Below, piece by piece: positions 61,101 to 64,000 of a DNA stretch of 64,000 nucleotides. Source of the stretch: Gentiana macrophylla. Taxonomy: Eukaryota; Streptophyta; Magnoliopsida; Gentianales; Gentianaceae. Position 1 is the first letter of the stretch, and each line of letters opens with the position of its first letter. The position numbers were made by a program, and so were the translations under genes. The DNA lies in NCBI GenBank assembly GCA_026214975.1, contig CM047815.1, positions 79,699,299 through 79,763,298 on the forward strand, in the 5' to 3' direction. The notes below the pieces were generated by a model. The model made no database searches. It saw only the letters and a program-made list of their open reading frames with translations, and was not told the origin of the DNA.

Positions 61101-63158
61101 AGTTGTCCAGCCTTTTGTCTTTGCAAGTGTTCCATGAAGAAGATGAAACGGAAGATGATTTTCCACAACTTTCTATTACAGAAGCAGTTGAGAAGTCTCC
61201 AATCAAGAATACTCCTACAGCTGCAGATCCTGAAAATCATCCTTTTACTCCAAATGAGAGGCATCATCATATCCTGGAAGACGTTGATGGTGAACTTGAA
61301 ATGGAAGATGTGTCTGGACACCAAAAGGATGAAGGGCCATCTTTAATTGGCGATGTTGTTGGGAACTTTAGTCTCGCTGGAATTCCGGAATCCTCAGAGA
61401 TTTTCTCTGAGTTGCCTCCATTGCCTGTTGGATCTCCTCCTATGCCACCATGCTCTCCTCCTCCAACTCCACCTTTGCCTACTTCACCACCTCCTTTGCT
61501 TCCACTATACCCACCCCCTCCTCCACCACCACCTCCACCACAATCTTCTCCATCGCCGCCACCTCCACCTCCATTACAGTCACTTCCCTTTCTTCCACCT
61601 CCCTCTGGTCCTGGTCCTGTTTTGCCTCCTCAGCCATCTGTGATACCTCAATCATTCATCATATCTCAACAAGCTCATGTGCCTCCACCATCACATGTAT
61701 CTTCATCCATTTTGCATCATCCTACTCAACCTCATGAAAACAATTTGAACACTACGGTAAGGATTCAAGAGTATCTCTTTATCATAGTCTGTTTAAATGC
61801 TGTGTGGTCTAGTATATTTAAGTATACTTTGTTTATGTTTGCAGGGAAATAGCTCTTATGCTCCCCGTACAGATCCATCTACAAGGCATGAAGCCCTTCC
61901 TCATCAGTCACCTTACTTTGTTCCAGTTGGAGCTAGCAGTTTGGAAGAACCTTTTGGATATAAACCGAGGTCATTGGAATATGCACATAACAGTGCATTT
62001 TTAAATGCCCATAATACTCAGCTCAATCAGCCATTCGTCCCTCGAAATGTGCCTTTCTCACAACGACCATTGCCCCCAAATCCTCCTCAAAATGCAGTCA
62101 GTCATTTTTCATATTCGGCTCCCACAGTTCGGCAACAATCTCCTCTTCCTGTTCAGCATTATCCATTATGCCCACCATATCCTCCACTGCGTTCCCAGCC
62201 TAATACTGCTGAGGTCCCAAGGCAGTTTGCTCCTGAAGAAAGATGGAAAATTCGACCACATGACCTCAGTAAAGATTATCAACAAGGAATGTGGGTGTCT
62301 ACAGCAAGTTCAGGCCCAACTTATATGCAGGATGGTATGTGATATTTGACATCCTATGAACTCTTTAATATTTTTGGGGCTTACATTTATACCGAGTTCA
62401 GCTAATTTTGCTTTGGTGTGAAGTGTCATCAGTCTTATACGTTTATGCCAGTGCAGCTTTCAGTTTGCCTGGGTTTTAGGGTTGTGGGGAGAATGAAATG
62501 CAGCTCACTGGTTAACCTTGGTTTTTTTATTATAAAATTGGGTGGCTTAAATTTCAATCTCAAAAACCTTAGAACCACATTAAATGTTTCAACCGACATA
62601 TTAGGATAGTATTGTCATTTGTCAATTTTGTGTGAACATCTCGTGCATTTTGGCACTTGAATTCTGTTTCAAGCATTGACTATGCTTCGCTGCGTGGTAG
62701 AAGTTAATGGTTGTTTGAGAATCAAATGTTTGAGGGTGACATTTTGCATTAATGGGGTTATTTTGCTAATAAGCAACATAAGAAACATGTATTTTTTACC
62801 ATTTCGGTGGTATTTAGGTTCTTCTTATGTATAGTGTTGCTTAATGTAGACACTGAAACCGCATGCATTTGACAGGTCATTTTAGAGCACCTCCTGAAAT
62901 GCCCTGTGCTGGTGCTTCAAATTTCAAACCTCCTGCTGCAAATACATTATCTAATAGGACATCAGTTTTATCTAATCTTTCTAGGATTCATGATTTGGTT
63001 GATTTACTGACTTGAATAATTTTAATGCTTCCTGAAATTTATCATATTCTCATGTTCATCAATTCATGTGTTTCCTTTTATTTTCTTAAGGTCCTGGAGC
63101 TCCGCATATAACTTCTGGCAGATCAGACCAGTCTGTAGTTGGTTGGAGGCCTTCTTAG
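52165..63158 (+). CDS. HUA2: ENHANCER OF AG-4 protein 2 / HUA2-like PWWP-CID factor
   Basis: Exons: 52165-52278, 54401-54477, 55197-57260, 57335-57842, 59025-59133, 59438-59550, 59639-59826, 61087-61756, 61845-62334, 62876-62911 and 63091-63158. They give about 1478 residues, a little longer than the Arabidopsis protein. HUA2 promotes correct processing of AGAMOUS and FLC-type transcripts in the nucleus. Residues about 20-77 are a PWWP domain (LGDLVLAKVKGFPAWPAK). A long basic Ser-rich region with KRRRR-type signals follows. A CID/RPR domain lies at about 886-1010 (VVELLVRKLENEPSFHRKVD; SITQCSHNHKGIAGASYIP; RLWLDRKILPE). A polyproline tract fills about 1167-1242. Junction phases agree throughout. 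The intron after 59826 has a weak donor (GTCTGA). The last two exons are uncertain: reading on past 62911 would end at TGA 63013-63015 with 1490 residues. Confidence 0.9.
56542..56853 (+). repeat. In-frame 156-bp tandem duplication within HUA2 exon 3
   Basis: Two adjacent 156-bp copies (56542-56697 and 56698-56853) encode residues 513-564 and 565-616. They differ only at a few bases (ACTCATTCAG against ACTTAATCAG, and the last codons), giving one Ile/Asn change plus the junction residues. Frame is kept. Confidence 0.95.
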
Positions 63159-64000
63159 TGTGGTGGCTCGTTGCATCTGGTACTTCACTCCTTTACTACT
63201 GCCTATTCTATTTTTCCCCCCTTTACCTTTCTCTGTGAAAACCTTACGTCTTTGTTAACATGGTTGCATCTTTATTTTTGATCCTCTTTGTTGCTTGCTT
63301 TTTTCAGGTTGTCGGTTTACGATTCAAGTTGATATTGCCAGTCGAAGTTCAGAAAAAGCTTGGGTCTCTCAAGGAAGTTTTGATTACATTGGAGTGTTGG
63401 CATGTTGTGCTGGGCCATTTCTGGAGTTGTGTATAATGTGATATTCCTGACTGAAACATCTATCAAAATAAGAATTCTAGAATAGACATTCACCCGTGGA
63501 GGGAACAGTGTAATTATTCTTACCATTAGCTCACCGATGACACGAGGAGATATAGTTTTTTTTCTTTTCTTTTTCCGCATTTTGTCTGACATATATTTCT
63601 TAAAGGAAACCTTGGCGGTGGTAAAGTTGTCGCCGTGTGATGCCTAAATGACTTGGCACCTGGCTGCCTTTCTTTTGTTGTTTGGCATATGTATATTTTT
63701 GCCTACTTTGGTGATAGTAATATAATTTTTCCTCCTCATTCCTCCTCCTTCTCAATACATATCCTATGAAAGGGGAATATGGTGGGAAAGCTGTTTTTCT
63801 TTTACGATTCAAAGGATACACACACACACAAAACAAATAAAAGAGAAGAAGAAAATTGAATGAGAAGACGAAGTATACTTGATTCTTCCGTGTTATTGTT
63901 TGCTTCAGATTTGTTATTTCAGTTTAGGCATTTCAGAACATAAATCGTGGTATTGGTACGGTTAAATCTGCTTCAGCTAACTTGTCCAGAAGCAAATATA
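63159..64000 (+). other. HUA2 3' region, no further gene seen
   Basis: The 3' UTR probably includes a spliced part: CATCTG|GTACTT near 63179 and an acceptor TTTTTTCAG near 63308. An (AC)n run lies at about 63818-63830. The last 150 bp show no coding signal. Confidence 0.45.

Noticed and set aside
61347..61737. Two long frames overlapping the polyproline tract in other frames
   Set aside because: They are shadows of the HUA2 proline-rich exon; only the in-frame reading splices with its neighbours.

Overview
The window is nuclear DNA of a flowering plant, most likely a eudicot. The evidence is split genes with GT-AG introns, angiosperm protein families, AT-rich intergenic DNA, and several plant transposon classes, including Copia elements with initiator-Met-tRNA primer sites, a Helitron, MITEs and a LINE. 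Nothing visible fixes the species.

Five genes are supported. (1) A two-exon membrane-anchored basic protein (533-1998, +). (2) CLPP2, the mitochondrial Clp protease subunit, two exons (8105-9370, +). (3) Ribosomal protein eL42/RPL36A (17760-19433, -), whose first coding exon is only the ATG. (4) A complete CFAP20/BUG22 gene in five coding exons (21318-22914, -). (5) A large HUA2/HUA2-like PWWP-CID pre-mRNA-processing factor in about eleven exons (52165-63158, +), with a recent in-frame 52-residue tandem duplication. From memory, CLPP2, HUA2 and an uncharacterised membrane-protein gene are neighbours on Arabidopsis chromosome 5 (At5g23140/50/60). Genes 1, 2 and 5 would then be an old conserved block, now stretched by the other genes and by transposons.

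Much of the rest is transposon. At 2.5-5.7 kb an old minus-strand Copia remnant is split by a 1.72-kb solo LTR. At 6.4-7.4 kb lies a decayed Copia gag/RNase H remnant. At 10.4-15.4 kb is a minus-strand Copia element with broken gag-pol. A candidate Helitron with exon-like fragments occupies 25.25-27.14 kb. From 27.30 to 44.90 kb a four-level nest can be resolved to the base from its target-site duplications. A Copia-type element (TSD ATGCC) has a 3' LTR that received an inverted solo LTR (TSD GTTAA) and a second solo LTR (TSD ATAGG). That second solo LTR was in turn hit by a 5.06-kb Copia element (TSD ATATT). The 45.5-51.6 kb region has MITEs, a diverged duplicated block, a LINE 3' remnant and a hAT-like MITE just upstream of HUA2.

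The genes do not form a pathway; they are housekeeping or regulatory loci. I found no sign of a new defence or metabolic system. The most informative features are the TE nest, the decayed but mobilised LTR family, the Helitron with exon-like pieces, and the HUA2 duplication.
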